This document shows positions 9,613-20,772 of a stretch of 64,000 nucleotides of DNA, one piece after another. The position numbers and the translations under genes are program-made. The notes below the pieces were generated by a model. It was not told where the DNA came from, searched no databases, and worked only from the letters and a program-made list of their open reading frames with translations. Within the stretch, counting starts at the first letter, position 1, and every line of letters begins with the position of its first letter. The stretch covers positions 1 to 64,000 of the forward strand of contig CACMCA010000005.1 of assembly GCA_902612005.1 (NCBI GenBank). Reading direction: 5' to 3'. This DNA comes from an uncultured Prochlorococcus sp. (GTDB lineage: Bacteria > Cyanobacteriota > Cyanobacteriia > PCC-6307 > Cyanobiaceae).

Positions 9613-12600
9613 TTATTTATTTAATGCACTAATAAGAGGACCATATAATCTGAACGTTAATTTATCAAAATTATTATTTTCCAAAAAGAAATCTGGTTCT
9701 TTTTCATTTCCAAAACATAATTTCATTTCGATAGTATCTCTTTCTCCTTTAGAAAAAGATTTATTGCCAATCCATCTATCCGTAAAAGCTTTTTTCTCAT
9801 TTTTTGATTTTATTTTTGCTTCAATATATTTATAAGCACTTTCTGGAGGGAGAGGAAAACATTTTTCAGAATAATTTTTAAAAATATTTATGTATTCCTC
9901 CAAAATTAAATTTGCCTCAATTACTCCGGGTGATTGAATAATTTGCGATTTATAATAATTTTCTGTTCTAAAAATTATTTTAGTCTTTTTAATATTCTTT
10001 TTTAATGAAGTAATGAAGAGTAATTTTATCCAAGCCTCTTTCAAACGAATTAAACTTAGTTTCGAATGAATTAATTCAATAACGGTATCATCTGAGATGA
10101 AATATTCTTCTTTATTTGCATTTGATTTAAGATATATTCTATTAATCTTATTATGTTGACTCAAACTTATACATAGACTTTCTAATAAATCCTTAATTTC
10201 TTTTTCTTTTATAAACGTACTATTTTTGGGCATAATAATACCATTTTCAACCAATTTAGAATTGATATTCAAATTTTTTATATCATCAAGAACATTATGA
10301 TTATCAATCTCTAATTCCTGGATTATTTTTGTAATTAGTTGCGTCTTCTGCAAATTACTTACATACTCCTCATCTGGATGATGATTAAATATTTCCTTGG
10401 GAGAAATATTTTTTTTGTTTAACCAATATTTTTGTGGAGTCTTGAACCAAAAAATCAGTTCTGATAATTTATAGTTTTTAACATCAAATTTTTTTTCATT
10501 CCAATCTATATCTTCTACTAAAGAATAATTACTTTCAATTATCTCAGAACTATCAAGATTAACTATTTCTTTTTTATTTAAATCAGAATATTTAATTATT
10601 AGTTCTCTTTGAGATTGGTTAAAGAAACCATCAAAAAAAGAAATTAACTCTTTTATAGGAAAAGAAACATCTAATTTTTTATTGTTTTTGTCATTCTTTA
10701 CCCAAGAAACTATAAATTTATCTCTACAGGAAATTAATAACTCAAGAAATGAATATTTCTCCCTTTCAAGAACTGATGGATCGCCAAGGTAATATTTATT
10801 ATTTAACAAATTAATACTTTCATTCTTTGATAATTTTGGATAATAAACACTGTTCATGTCTATAAGGAAGATAACCTTGTGTGGAATATGCCTTGAATTT
10901 TCAATATCACTTACAAGGATCTTGTTGATACGTAATTTGCTTTGAGATTTAGCTTCATTTATGCAAGAAATTAATATCTCTCTAAAAACATTTAACAAAA
11001 TAAGATCATCTTGTATTAAGGGTATTGCGTGATTATCAAGAATTCTATTTATTTCACTTATTTCTAAATTAAAATTCGCATTAGAATGAGCAATACTTTT
11101 TAATATAAACTTTATCTTTTCAACCCAACTTGAGTAAGAAAAAGATCCTCTTAGCAAATTAATATATTTTTTAAAATCAAGTAATAATTTAACCCATTTA
11201 TTCAAATCCAAACTTATATTTTTTAAGCTAAAAGGTTTTAAATTAAAAGTACCTAAATTAACTTCTTTTTCATAAATTAAGCCTAAAGTAATTCTATTTA
11301 TACACCACTCTAGAGTATTTTTTTCTTCGCCTAATCTTTCATTAGCATCTAATCCCCAATGAAAACCAACTTGTGTAAGTAAGAAAATAATTTCATCCTT
11401 CTCAGTAATATCAAAATCAAAAATATTCTGAGTTACTTTTTTTGAAAGAAAATAATCTATTTTTTCAAGTGTAATTTTCTCATTTGCTAATTCAGTGATG
11501 TCAGTTAAAAATTTATAAATATCTGGAGAATCATAATTATCATCATCTGTAAAAAAATAAGGTATCTTATCACCATTAATTAATTCATTATTAAAGATAT
11601 ACTTTAGATAAGGCTTGATTTGATTAGTTTGTGGAGATAAAACAGCAATATCACTATATTTAATATTCTCGCAGGAATTTATTATTTCTATAATTTTATT
11701 TCTTATATATTCTAATTGACTATTCTGATTAACATGCTCACAAAGTAATATTGAATCATCCCTTTCATTTACTATAAAATCATTGCTATTATTATCAATT
11801 AGTCTTTTTTGTATTTGATTAAGAAGAGGAATATCTTTCTTCTCATAAAAATTAATTGTTGGATCAACATATATTAAATTATTATTTAAATTTATACCTT
11901 CTTTATAAATATTTTCCTCAATTAATTTCTGAAAGTTTGCTCCAAATTTACCAAATATTTTCTCTATATTTGTATTTTTTAAATTCAATTTACTTTCAAA
12001 ATCATCAAATTCCAACTCACCTTCAAGACAGTTAATTCTATTCCAAAAATCATCTCCTGCAGATAATAAATATAAATTTACCTTTGTAAATTTTGAAAGT
12101 TCTGAATAAAAATTAATATGTAGTTTAGATAAGTTATTATCTGAAATAATATAAATTTGCTTTGGTACTTTAATTTGAAAGTTTTTAACTTTTGTTAAAT
12201 GCTTTATTAATTTAATCATGTATAAACAAGAGGGCTTTTCAGATATCTTTTTCTCTAATAATTTGTATAAAATAGGTTGCCAAAATTGATCTGAATTTAA
12301 ATTCATAAATAGATTACTTGAATTAATTTCATATTTATTCCATTCAGCAATCATTTCGGGTCTAAAAATTAGATAATTAATGAAATTATTCGTGATCTTT
12401 TTTGTGAGGTTATATAGGTCTCCATCAATTGTTTTTTCATTATCCAAATATTTATTGATCCAAATTTTAAGCGGAAATGATTCTTTAAAGCTATTTAATT
12501 CTTCTAATGAATCAATAATGCCCCATTTAATTGACTCAAAATTCCATAAACTCATATCAATTCCGGGGAAAAAATTTGTTAATAATGATTCGGTGTAACT

Positions 12601-12795
12601 TGATATTGTCTTAAATTCATAAAGAGCACTTATTTTATTTTTTATAGTTATTTGTTCTCTTAACCACTTGCCCAAAAAATAATTAGGAACAGCAATTTCT
12701 AAATTATCTATCATGAGAGGAGGACATATTTTTAGTTCTTCTGCCAACAGCTCACTAATTACCTCAATTTTGTTTGACTTATATAAATTAAGCAA
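9613..12795 (-). CDS. recC: exodeoxyribonuclease V gamma subunit (RecC)
   Basis: 1060 aa, MLNLYKSNKIEVISELLAEEL N-terminus, IFLIDMNSVYYPK; upstream of recB/recD. Confidence 0.88.
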   Translation of the reverse strand: MLNLYKSNKIEVISELLAEELKICPPLMIDNLEIAVPNYFLGKWLREQITIKNKISALYEFKTISSYTESLLTNFFPGIDMSLWNFESIKWGIIDSLEELNSFKESFPLKIWINKYLDNEKTIDGDLYNLTKKITNNFINYLIFRPEMIAEWNKYEINSSNLFMNLNSDQFWQPILYKLLEKKISEKPSCLYMIKLIKHLTKVKNFQIKVPKQIYIISDNNLSKLHINFYSELSKFTKVNLYLLSAGDDFWNRINCLEGELEFDDFESKLNLKNTNIEKIFGKFGANFQKLIEENIYKEGINLNNNLIYVDPTINFYEKKDIPLLNQIQKRLIDNNSNDFIVNERDDSILLCEHVNQNSQLEYIRNKIIEIINSCENIKYSDIAVLSPQTNQIKPYLKYIFNNELINGDKIPYFFTDDDNYDSPDIYKFLTDITELANEKITLEKIDYFLSKKVTQNIFDFDITEKDEIIFLLTQVGFHWGLDANERLGEEKNTLEWCINRITLGLIYEKEVNLGTFNLKPFSLKNISLDLNKWVKLLLDFKKYINLLRGSFSYSSWVEKIKFILKSIAHSNANFNLEISEINRILDNHAIPLIQDDLILLNVFREILISCINEAKSQSKLRINKILVSDIENSRHIPHKVIFLIDMNSVYYPKLSKNESINLLNNKYYLGDPSVLEREKYSFLELLISCRDKFIVSWVKNDKNNKKLDVSFPIKELISFFDGFFNQSQRELIIKYSDLNKKEIVNLDSSEIIESNYSLVEDIDWNEKKFDVKNYKLSELIFWFKTPQKYWLNKKNISPKEIFNHHPDEEYVSNLQKTQLITKIIQELEIDNHNVLDDIKNLNINSKLVENGIIMPKNSTFIKEKEIKDLLESLCISLSQHNKINRIYLKSNANKEEYFISDDTVIELIHSKLSLIRLKEAWIKLLFITSLKKNIKKTKIIFRTENYYKSQIIQSPGVIEANLILEEYINIFKNYSEKCFPLPPESAYKYIEAKIKSKNEKKAFTDRWIGNKSFSKGERDTIEMKLCFGNEKEPDFFLENNNFDKLTFRLYGPLISALNK

Positions 12796-12803
12796 TTTAA
12801 TGG

Positions 12804-13130
12804 TTAGTTATATTCCTCAACTTTAAATGGATCAGTTATTTCTGCATTAGGAAATTCGAATTCCCCAACAGCAACAAACTCCAAACGCAGCTTTAAGAAA
12901 GTTATAAATTTTTTATCCGTCGATAAAATAGCTGCGGGGGGTGATGGAATCTTTGCTTTTAGATCAACAAATTGGGTGGTTTGCAAAAATGATGGATTTT
13001 TTAAAAGCCAAAAATCTATTTCTTTATTATTTTCTTTATAGTTCCTCACCCTCTCTTTCAAAATCTCCTCAATTGGTTCTTCAACAGTTAAAAACTTTTC
13101 ACTTGCCGCTACGAAAAAATATTTTGTCAT
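12804..13130 (-). CDS. ycf54: Ycf54 family protein (Mg-protoporphyrin IX ester cyclase accessory)
   Basis: MTKYFFVAASEKFLTVEEPIEEILKERVRNYKE...FWLLKNPSFL...; family recognised from sequence. Confidence 0.85.
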   Translation of the reverse strand: MTKYFFVAASEKFLTVEEPIEEILKERVRNYKENNKEIDFWLLKNPSFLQTTQFVDLKAKIPSPPAAILSTDKKFITFLKLRLEFVAVGEFEFPNAEITDPFKVEEYN

Positions 13131-13138
13131 TTTGAAAT

Positions 13139-13855
13139 TTAACTTGATGTAATAAGGGACTTCATTTCACGTACAGACTCTTCTAATCCTATAGCTAAAG
13201 CCCTTGCAACAATACTATGCCCTATGTTTAACTCGTTAATATTGTTAATTGATGCAATTTTTTTAACATTAGTGTAGTTAAGGCCATGCCCAGCATTAAC
13301 AACTAATCCAAGGTCATTTGCAAAATGTGTAGACTCTATAATCCTTTGGAGCTCTTTATTCTTTTCAGAGCCTGATAGTTCAGCATATTTTCCAGTATGT
13401 AATTCTATAATATCAAACCCTATGTTTTTGGAATAATTTATCTGTTCACCATCAGGATCAATAAAGGCGCTAACTTCTATATTTGAATCCTTTAAATTCC
13501 TAACAAAATTTTTAAGGTATTGCACATTACTTTTTAAATCCAACCCTCCTTCAGTCGTAACTTCCTCTCTTTTCTCGGGTACAAGCGTTACATAATCCGG
13601 AAGAGTTTTTTTGGCAATTTCTAACATTTCATCTGTGGCAGCCATCTCTAAATTGAGTTTTGTTTTTATAGTCTCTTTCAGAAGAAATACGTCTCTATCT
13701 TGTATATGTCTTCTATCTTCTCTTAGATGCACTGTTATTGAGTCTGCTCCTCCTAATTCAGCTAAAAAAGCAAATTGCACAGGGTCAGGCTCGACTGTTT
13801 TCCTTGCTTGCCTTACATTTGCAATATGATCAATGTTTACTCCTAAAGTAGCCAT
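13139..13855 (-). CDS. pdxJ: pyridoxine 5'-phosphate synthase
   Basis: MATLGVNIDHIANVRQARKTVEPDPV...; supplied ORF (to 13993) is over-extended, start placed at this Met. Confidence 0.93.
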   Translation of the reverse strand: MATLGVNIDHIANVRQARKTVEPDPVQFAFLAELGGADSITVHLREDRRHIQDRDVFLLKETIKTKLNLEMAATDEMLEIAKKTLPDYVTLVPEKREEVTTEGGLDLKSNVQYLKNFVRNLKDSNIEVSAFIDPDGEQINYSKNIGFDIIELHTGKYAELSGSEKNKELQRIIESTHFANDLGLVVNAGHGLNYTNVKKIASINNINELNIGHSIVARALAIGLEESVREMKSLITSS

Positions 13856-13955
13856 AATTTTGAAAATCTTATTTTCTAGACAATCTAGTAACCGCCCAAT
13901 AATAGCTAATAAAAAAAGGCAAACACTTAAATTATTAATATATGATAAATAGAAC

Positions 13956-14630
13956 TTGAAGAAACATCCCTTAAATATTTGGCATAAAATCAACCCTCTA
14001 TTGGGATTTATTGCGATGTTCGTTACTCAGGACGTTGTTTTAAGGTTCTTTTTTAGAAAAAAGAAAATATTAAAAAATGGTTTTTCGATTCCCATAAATT
14101 CCTCTATCATTTTGGCTCCAACCCACAGATCAAGATGGGACGGCTTAATACTCACAATGGCAATGGGTAGAAGGGTAACAAAAAAGGATTGTAGATTTAT
14201 GGTTACTAAATCCGAAATGAGAGGAATACAAGGTTGGTTTTTAAAAAGACTTGGATGTTTTTCAATAAATCAATTATCGCCATCTCTCTCAGCATTAAGA
14301 TATGCAATTGATCTTATAGAAAAAGGCGAACAACTAGTTGTTTTCCCTGAAGGAAAGATTAATAAATATGGGAAAAAATTAGTTCTCAAAGAAGGACTTT
14401 ATAGATTAGCTAGATTAGCCTCAAAAAAAACAAACTCCATTGTTGTTGTTCCAATTGGAATTGCATATAGCAAAGTACCTCCAAACTTTAGGGGCGAATT
14501 TTGTTTATCCTTTGGAAAACCAATAGCAATAAATAATTACTCAAACTTCAATATCAAGGATTTTAATATATTTCTAAATGAAAAAATGAACCTAGAGGAA
14601 GAAAAAGCATTAAAATATGTAGGTAGATGA
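13956..14630 (+). CDS. 1-acyl-sn-glycerol-3-phosphate acyltransferase family
   Basis: PTHRSRWDGL (NHX4D-like) and VVFPEGKINKYGK motifs. Confidence 0.85.
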   Translation: MKKHPLNIWHKINPLLGFIAMFVTQDVVLRFFFRKKKILKNGFSIPINSSIILAPTHRSRWDGLILTMAMGRRVTKKDCRFMVTKSEMRGIQGWFLKRLGCFSINQLSPSLSALRYAIDLIEKGEQLVVFPEGKINKYGKKLVLKEGLYRLARLASKKTNSIVVVPIGIAYSKVPPNFRGEFCLSFGKPIAINNYSNFNIKDFNIFLNEKMNLEEEKALKYVGR

Positions 14631-14673
14631 ATCTGTAATAAGTTACTATAAATTTTAATAATGAAATAAGAAA

Positions 14674-15189
14674 ATGAAATTCTTAAAATTAATCCCTATA
14701 TTAATTATATTTTTTGGAAATATTTCTTACAAAAATGAAGTTCATGCAGAAATAAAGAATACAGAAGATTTCAGAGTTCTATCAAGTAAGAGTAAAAAAC
14801 TTTCAATTTCAAACGTAGAATATTTCATAAAACAAGGTGATGATTATATTAAAAACGGGGATTTTGAAAAAGCTAAGAATTCTTATTTAGATGCTAGAAA
14901 ATTAGCAAAGCAACTCGCGTCTTTTTATTCTGATCTAAATTCATCTTTCAAAGGACTTGATGCAAGAATACCTAATGAAATGCAAAGAAAAGGTAAGCAA
15001 ACATTACAAATTTTGGCAGAATCAAATGAGAGATTAGCCTCTTTATATATAAAAACTGAAAAGCCTGAGGTTGCAGTACCCTTACTTGTTGAAACAATTA
15101 GAATAATGTCACCTAATAGCCCTGAAGGTAAAGAAGCTTATGAAAGATTGATTCAACTAGGATTTGTTGAGACAAAATACAAGGGTTAA
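14674..15189 (+). CDS. TPR-like secreted/anchored protein
   Basis: Signal-like N-terminus, one TPR-like helix pair (FIKQGDDYIKNGDFEKAKNSYLDARKL). Confidence 0.6.
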   Translation: MKFLKLIPILIIFFGNISYKNEVHAEIKNTEDFRVLSSKSKKLSISNVEYFIKQGDDYIKNGDFEKAKNSYLDARKLAKQLASFYSDLNSSFKGLDARIPNEMQRKGKQTLQILAESNERLASLYIKTEKPEVAVPLLVETIRIMSPNSPEGKEAYERLIQLGFVETKYKG

Positions 15190-15201
15190 TTAAAATTAGT
15201 T

Positions 15202-15432
15202 ATGATTACTAAAGCAGAAGTCATCAATTTAATCACTAAAAAAATTCCAAGTTCCCAAGTTTTTGTTGAAAACCTCAAGGGAAATGATCATTTGCAAGTA
15301 ACTGTAATTGCATCTGAGTTCAATGGATTATCATTAGTTAGACAACACCAGCTAGTCTATTCTGCTTTGAAGGAAGAATTAGCTTCAGAGGCTATCCATG
15401 CACTGGCATTAAAAACAGAAACTCCAAATTGA
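15202..15432 (+). CDS. BolA family protein
   Basis: DHLQVTVIASEFNGLSLVRQHQLVYSALKEEL; directly upstream of grxD. Confidence 0.9.
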   Translation: MITKAEVINLITKKIPSSQVFVENLKGNDHLQVTVIASEFNGLSLVRQHQLVYSALKEELASEAIHALALKTETPN

Positions 15433-15435
15433 ATT

Positions 15436-15759
15436 ATGGACAACCTAACAAAAGATAAAATACAAAAAATGATTGACGCTAATCCAGTAATGGTTTTCAT
15501 GAAAGGGACAAAAATAATGCCTCAATGCGGTTTTTCCAACAATGTAGTTCAAATACTTAATTCCTTAGGAGTAGAATTTAGTACGTTTGATGTTTTAAGC
15601 GATTACGCAATAAGAGAAGGTATCAAAGAATATTCAGATTGGCCAACAATTCCTCAAGTTTATTTAAAAGGAGAATTTCTTGGTGGATCAGACATTCTTA
15701 TCGAGATGTACAACTCAGGATCTCTTAAAGAAAAAATAGAAATTGAATTAGCGTCTTAA
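15436..15759 (+). CDS. grxD: monothiol glutaredoxin (Grx4 family)
   Basis: VMVFMKGTKIMPQCGFSN, WPTIPQVYLKGEFLGGSDI. Confidence 0.95.
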   Translation: MDNLTKDKIQKMIDANPVMVFMKGTKIMPQCGFSNNVVQILNSLGVEFSTFDVLSDYAIREGIKEYSDWPTIPQVYLKGEFLGGSDILIEMYNSGSLKEKIEIELAS

Positions 15760-15807
15760 GACAAATAGTAAGTATAAATACTGAATTGATTAATAAAAAT
15801 TAATATT

Positions 15808-16077
15808 TTAAATCCTTTTTTTATCAAAAAAACCTTTATTTCCATCTCCATTTGGATCAATAAAACTTGACGGATCAAGAATCCATCTTTCAATTAATTT
15901 TTCTAATTTCTCTTGATCCTTTTGCTCTAAACTACTGCAATTCCTTAAGGCTTGGAGATAGCCATCACTATATAATTTAAGATCAGATGGCGTATGGAAA
16001 CGAGTAACTAAGTCCTGGCAACTATCGCAAATTGATTGAAAGTGACGAATTGCTTTAGGATTTTCAAAAGATGTCAT
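15808..16077 (-). CDS. conserved hypothetical, small
   Basis: Cysteine-containing 89 aa ORF; cyanobacterial conserved type. Confidence 0.65.
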   Translation of the reverse strand: MTSFENPKAIRHFQSICDSCQDLVTRFHTPSDLKLYSDGYLQALRNCSSLEQKDQEKLEKLIERWILDPSSFIDPNGDGNKGFFDKKRI

Positions 16078-16163
16078 AATTCGATAGATTCTGATTTTTA
16101 TTTAGCATTTGTTATACCTTATTAAGGATGATTAAAAATTGCCTGGCCAAACAGTAATTAAGA

Positions 16164-16901
16164 ATGCAATCAACTGAGCAAATCTTAGCTTCAACTCCTG
16201 GCAGTTCACAATTGCCTCAGAGCTCTCAAACTCCCTCTAGAGTTCTAGTTGTTGAACCTCACCCCACACTTAGAACGGTCCTTGTGCAAAGACTTCGCCA
16301 AGATGGCCATTTAGCTGCGGCAGTAGGAACAGCTGCAGAAGCTATTGACTTATGCAGAGAACAATCACCTGACCTATTAGTCAGCGCAGAAATACTTGAG
16401 CAGAATACTGCAATGAGACTAGCCCAACAATTGGGTTCCTCTGTCATAGTTTTAACCGCAAGATCAGGTGTTGAAGCACTAGTAAATTTATTTGATGAGG
16501 GGGCAGATGATGTTCTTAGGAAACCTTTTGGCCTCGAAGAGCTTGCAGCACGATGTAGAACACTTTTAAAAAGGGGGAGGATAGGATTACAAGAAAAAGT
16601 TGAAGTTGGACCTCTAGAGGTTCATCTTCTTTTAAGGCAAGTTACTCTTAGCGAAAAGCCCGTGGAATTAAGTCCTAGGGAGTTTGCACTGCTTTGTGCC
16701 CTTTTAATGCCACCTGGGATGGTTAGGAGTCGTCAAGAGCTCTTAAGGATGGCCTGGCCGCCCTTCAGTGGAGGCCCAAGGTCTGTTGATACTCAGGTGT
16801 TAACTTTGAGGAGAAAGCTAGAACAGGCTGGATTGGGAGAAGGTGGGGGAATAACCACTGTTAGACAACAAGGTTATCGATTCAGTATCGATAATATTTA
16901 A
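16164..16901 (+). CDS. OmpR-family response regulator, degenerate receiver plus winged helix
   Basis: C-terminal RSRQELLRMAWP...RSVDTQVLTLRRKLE; receiver has KPF lysine but lacks the canonical acidic pair and phospho-Asp. Confidence 0.88.
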   Translation: MQSTEQILASTPGSSQLPQSSQTPSRVLVVEPHPTLRTVLVQRLRQDGHLAAAVGTAAEAIDLCREQSPDLLVSAEILEQNTAMRLAQQLGSSVIVLTARSGVEALVNLFDEGADDVLRKPFGLEELAARCRTLLKRGRIGLQEKVEVGPLEVHLLLRQVTLSEKPVELSPREFALLCALLMPPGMVRSRQELLRMAWPPFSGGPRSVDTQVLTLRRKLEQAGLGEGGGITTVRQQGYRFSIDNI

Positions 16902-17404
16902 CTTAGAAAAGCAAAAAGTTCACCAACAATCATTAAAACTGATAGTAATGTTAGTAATTTATATGTCCATAAAGGTGATATGTAAGAAATTTCATTAATA
17001 GAAATCCCAGTATTACTGGAAACAATCAATAAAAATTTTTCAAAGTTTTCCACTCTTTGTGGGACAAGAAAATTATCACCTTGAAAAGTATTAAAGTAAT
17101 AGACTTTACTACCCTGACTGGTTGGCAAAGATTTGATTAATTTAATATCTTTCCAAGAAATCTCCCAATTTTTTTTTCCTAAGGATTTAGAAATAAAGCT
17201 ACTTTTATATGAAATTTTATTACTGCAAGTTTCGACATAATCACTAGTGATATTGATTATCAAATAAAGTCCCAAGGCAAAAATTATTATAGAGGGGATT
17301 TTTAATTTTTCGATTGAAATAAATGGTAAAGGAATTGTAAGCGCTAAATAAAGAGAAATTAACGAACTTTTCACAATAAGAAGAGTTTTAAATTTTTCTA
17401 TCAT
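16898..17404 (-). CDS. membrane protein of unknown function
   Basis: Hydrophobic segments at both ends. Confidence 0.6.
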   Translation of the reverse strand: MIEKFKTLLIVKSSLISLYLALTIPLPFISIEKLKIPSIIIFALGLYLIINITSDYVETCSNKISYKSSFISKSLGKKNWEISWKDIKLIKSLPTSQGSKVYYFNTFQGDNFLVPQRVENFEKFLLIVSSNTGISINEISYISPLWTYKLLTLLSVLMIVGELFAFLS

Positions 17405-17419
17405 TTCAGAAGAATACTT

Positions 17420-18964
17420 TTAATCGGGCAATTTAAAATTGTTTATGTTTAACTTCGCACCTATTTTGTGAGCGCATGCGTATCCACTAAAAGCAACTGC
17501 ATTTAAGCCTTGGCCAGGGAAGCATGAGTCCCCTACACAATAAAGGTTTTGAATTTTTGTAGTATTGAAAGGCATTGGCAAAAGTCCAAGCAACTTTTTA
17601 CTAGGAATTGGCCCATAACTACCTTCATATCTTCCAAGAAACTTTTTATGAGTTTTGGGAGTACCAATTTCTTTGTGATCAATATTTCGTTCAAGGTTAG
17701 GAAGAATAGTTGATATTTTTTCAACAATAAAAGAAAAATATTTTTCTTTCTTTTGCAAATATTCTTTCCTTGATAGGCCTTCCCATTCACTCATCGATGA
17801 AGGAGTAAATGCATGTACGATATGTTTACCTTCTGGAGCCAAAGACGAGTCAAGCAAAGTAGGTATAGAAACAAAAATAACTCCCTTTTCGCTTTCTAAT
17901 TCATCCCAATTTTCAACGATTATATGATGACAATTAAAATTATCAGATATTAGATTTTTTTCTACTCCAAGGTGAATCGAAACAAAAGAAGGTGAGGGTT
18001 TATAAGTTTCTGACCACTTATATTCACTTTTTGGCACGTTTTTACTAGAAATTAATCCTTTAGTGTTATCTTTTAATCCAAATGTATCCCATCTAGTGGA
18101 GTTGGATACAATAATATTTGAATATATCTCTTCCCCATTTGAGAGCTTAACTCCTACCGCTTTCTCATCCTTTAATAGGATTTCAGTCACATTGGCTTTA
18201 TATCTAACTTTTCCTCCTAATTTTTCAATACCAGAAACAAACTTCTCTGCTATTTTCCCAACTCCCCCTTTTGGATAATTTATCCCCCCAGCATGCCTAT
18301 CTGTAAATACCATTCCCGCATTAATCATAGGGGTTTTTAGAGCTGGCATTACAGACCAACAAAAACATTCGATATCGATAAATTTTAAAAGTTTAGGATC
18401 TTTTATAAACTTTCTCGCAACATCTCCTGCATTTACTGGTAACCATCTAGCTAACCCTAAACAGGATAATGGAGATTTAAAGAAAACTTTAAAAAGATAA
18501 CTTGGATCCTCTATTGATAAAAGAGGCATTGAATCTAAACATTTAAATACACTTGCACAAGTATCATAAAATTTCTTGATACCTTTTTTTTCCTCGGGGA
18601 AACTAGCTGATAATTTGCTTATAAATTGCTCATAATTTTTATCTACAGAAATATTAAAGTTTTGTGGTAAGTGATATTCCAGTTGAACAGGGTCGGGAAT
18701 AGTTTCGCATTTTTCATTAACATCTTTCAAAGCACGAGTTAATAAATTGGTATAACCTTTCTCTCCAAATCCAAAAATCATTGAAGCCCCTACATCAAAG
18801 GTATAGCCTTTTCTCTTAAAGGAGCCTCCACTCCCGCCGGGAATAATATATTTTTCAAGAACTAATACTTGAGCTCCTTTCGCCGCCAATTGTGAAGCAG
18901 TTACTAAACCTCCTATTCCTGAGCCAATAATAATTGCATCAAAATTTTCTTTATTAGATTTCAT
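17420..18964 (-). CDS. crtH: carotenoid isomerase
   Basis: DAIIIGSGIGGLVTASQLAAKGAQVLVLEKYIIPGGSGGSFKRKGYTFDVGASMIFGFGEKG. Confidence 0.9.
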   Translation of the reverse strand: MKSNKENFDAIIIGSGIGGLVTASQLAAKGAQVLVLEKYIIPGGSGGSFKRKGYTFDVGASMIFGFGEKGYTNLLTRALKDVNEKCETIPDPVQLEYHLPQNFNISVDKNYEQFISKLSASFPEEKKGIKKFYDTCASVFKCLDSMPLLSIEDPSYLFKVFFKSPLSCLGLARWLPVNAGDVARKFIKDPKLLKFIDIECFCWSVMPALKTPMINAGMVFTDRHAGGINYPKGGVGKIAEKFVSGIEKLGGKVRYKANVTEILLKDEKAVGVKLSNGEEIYSNIIVSNSTRWDTFGLKDNTKGLISSKNVPKSEYKWSETYKPSPSFVSIHLGVEKNLISDNFNCHHIIVENWDELESEKGVIFVSIPTLLDSSLAPEGKHIVHAFTPSSMSEWEGLSRKEYLQKKEKYFSFIVEKISTILPNLERNIDHKEIGTPKTHKKFLGRYEGSYGPIPSKKLLGLLPMPFNTTKIQNLYCVGDSCFPGQGLNAVAFSGYACAHKIGAKLNINNFKLPD

Positions 18965-18987
18965 TTTTGAATATTTAATAATTTATC

Positions 18988-20400
18988 TTAGTAAATTTTG
19001 CTAAGTAAGTGGTCTTTTTCAAAAAAAGCATCAAGCGTATTTATAAAGTCATTCATGGCTTCTGTAGATCTTTCTTGATAGGCTTTATATCTTAATCTTT
19101 TATCTTTTATTCTTTTAGATAGTTCGGGAACCAAGCCAAATGAAGCGGGCATTGGTTGGAATTTATTCTTTTTCTGATTAGACAATATTTGATTTTTGTT
19201 GCTGATGAAATTTATTAGAGAACCAATCATTGATTCCCTTGGAAAACTTACTGGTTTTTTACCCTTAGCTAATAAGGATGCATTTATTCCTGCAAGCAAT
19301 CCTCCTGCTGCTGCTGCTGCATAACCTTCCGTCCCCGTTATTTGACCTGCAGCAAAAAGATTTTCTCTTTTCAAAAATTGCAATGTTGGCAAAAGTAATT
19401 TTGGTGATTCTAAAAAAGTATTTCTATGCATTACTCCAAAACGCACAAACTCAGCCTTTTCTAAACCAGGAATCATCCTAAATATTCTTTTTTGCTCTGA
19501 CCATTTGAGGTTAGTTTGAAAACCTACCATATTTAACAATTTCCCTTCTAAATCTTCTTTCCTTAATTGGACCACTGCGTAAGGTCTCTTTTTTAATCTA
19601 TTTCCCTTATCAAATAAATCTCCCCATTTTGGATTCCACAACCCGATAGATTTCAATGGCCCATATCTCATTGTATCAACTCCTCTTCTAGCAATTTCTT
19701 CAATTGGTAAGCAAGCTTCAAAGAAATTAGCTGATTCTTTCTCAAAGCCTTTTAAATTAGCTTGTTCCCCTTCTATTAGTTCATTTCTGAAATTAATGTA
19801 ATCATTTTTATCCATAGGGCAATTGAGATATGCCGGATCTCCTTTGTCGTATCTACTAGCTTTAAATACAATCTCTTGATCAATAGTATCTCCATAAATA
19901 ATAGGACTAGCAGCATCAAAAAAATGACATTCATCGATACCTGTAAAAGCTTGAATTTTGTAGGACAACTCATCAGCAGTTAGTGGTCCAGTTGCGAGGA
20001 TCGTTATATTTTCTTTGCTTGGCAGATCCAATTGCTCAAATCTCTTAATTTCTATTAAAGGATGATTAGATAAAGCTTCAGTCAAAGCAGTACTAAATTT
20101 AGATCTGTCAACCGCCAATGCACCTCCTGCTGGAACCGCAAATTTGTCTGCCGTTTGAATTATTAATGATTTAAAAATTCTAAGTTCTTTTTGCAATAAA
20201 CCAGCCGCTCTATCAGGACTTAGAGCTCCAAAACTATTACTACAAACCAATTCTCCAAATTCACTAGTATGATGCGCTGGAGTTGATTTGATTGGTCTCA
20301 TCTCAACTAATTTAACAGGTATGCCAGAATTTGCTACTTGCCATGCAGCTTCAGATCCTGCAAGACCAGCTCCAATAACTATTACTTCTTTATCTATCAA
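18988..20400 (-). CDS. trmFO: methylenetetrahydrofolate-tRNA-(uracil-5-)-methyltransferase
   Basis: [45 protein letters not shown]. Confidence 0.95.
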   Translation of the reverse strand: MIDKEVIVIGAGLAGSEAAWQVANSGIPVKLVEMRPIKSTPAHHTSEFGELVCSNSFGALSPDRAAGLLQKELRIFKSLIIQTADKFAVPAGGALAVDRSKFSTALTEALSNHPLIEIKRFEQLDLPSKENITILATGPLTADELSYKIQAFTGIDECHFFDAASPIIYGDTIDQEIVFKASRYDKGDPAYLNCPMDKNDYINFRNELIEGEQANLKGFEKESANFFEACLPIEEIARRGVDTMRYGPLKSIGLWNPKWGDLFDKGNRLKKRPYAVVQLRKEDLEGKLLNMVGFQTNLKWSEQKRIFRMIPGLEKAEFVRFGVMHRNTFLESPKLLLPTLQFLKRENLFAAGQITGTEGYAAAAAGGLLAGINASLLAKGKKPVSFPRESMIGSLINFISNKNQILSNQKKNKFQPMPASFGLVPELSKRIKDKRLRYKAYQERSTEAMNDFINTLDAFFEKDHLLSKIY

Positions 20401-20406
20401 ATTGGA

Positions 20407-20523
20407 TTAATCCTTACCCAAAAAGTCTCTATTGAATTGCTCTCTAGCTGGTTTTTGTATATTAAATACAACCCAAGCTAAAGCAGCGATTATGGGGGCA
20501 AAAACTACGATCGTTCTGAGCAT
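20407..20523 (-). CDS. psbY: photosystem II protein PsbY (38 aa)
   Basis: Own translation: [38 protein letters not shown]; missed by ORF track. Confidence 0.85.
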   Translation of the reverse strand: MLRTIVVFAPIIAALAWVVFNIQKPAREQFNRDFLGKD

Positions 20524-20700
20524 TTTAGAAATTATTTTATTTATTAAATCATTTTAACTTTTAACTGCAAATTTAGAGAGAAATTTTAATTTTTTATTTC
20601 ATAAGTTAAGAATTGTTTTTCTATTGTTCAACTTGAGATAAAAAGTTGTTTTTTTTACCTTAAAAAGGGATAATTTCAAATGTACTCAATTTTACAAAAT

Positions 20701-20772
20701 GGGTCGCTAGCTCAGCGGTAGAGCATCCGGCTTTTAACCGGCTGGTCCTGAGTTCGAATCTCAGGCGACCCA
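20701..20772 (+). tRNA. tRNA-Lys(UUU)
   Basis: GGGTCGC/GCGACCC acceptor stem, TTT anticodon in ccggcttttaaccgg, GTTCGAATC T-loop. Confidence 0.95.

Noticed and set aside
13856-13993. N-terminal extension of pdxJ
   Set aside because: MATLGVNIDHIANVRQARK is the canonical start; extension overlaps the divergent plsC start region.
17533-17790. Minus 85-aa ORF inside crtH
   Set aside because: Alternate frame inside a confident gene.
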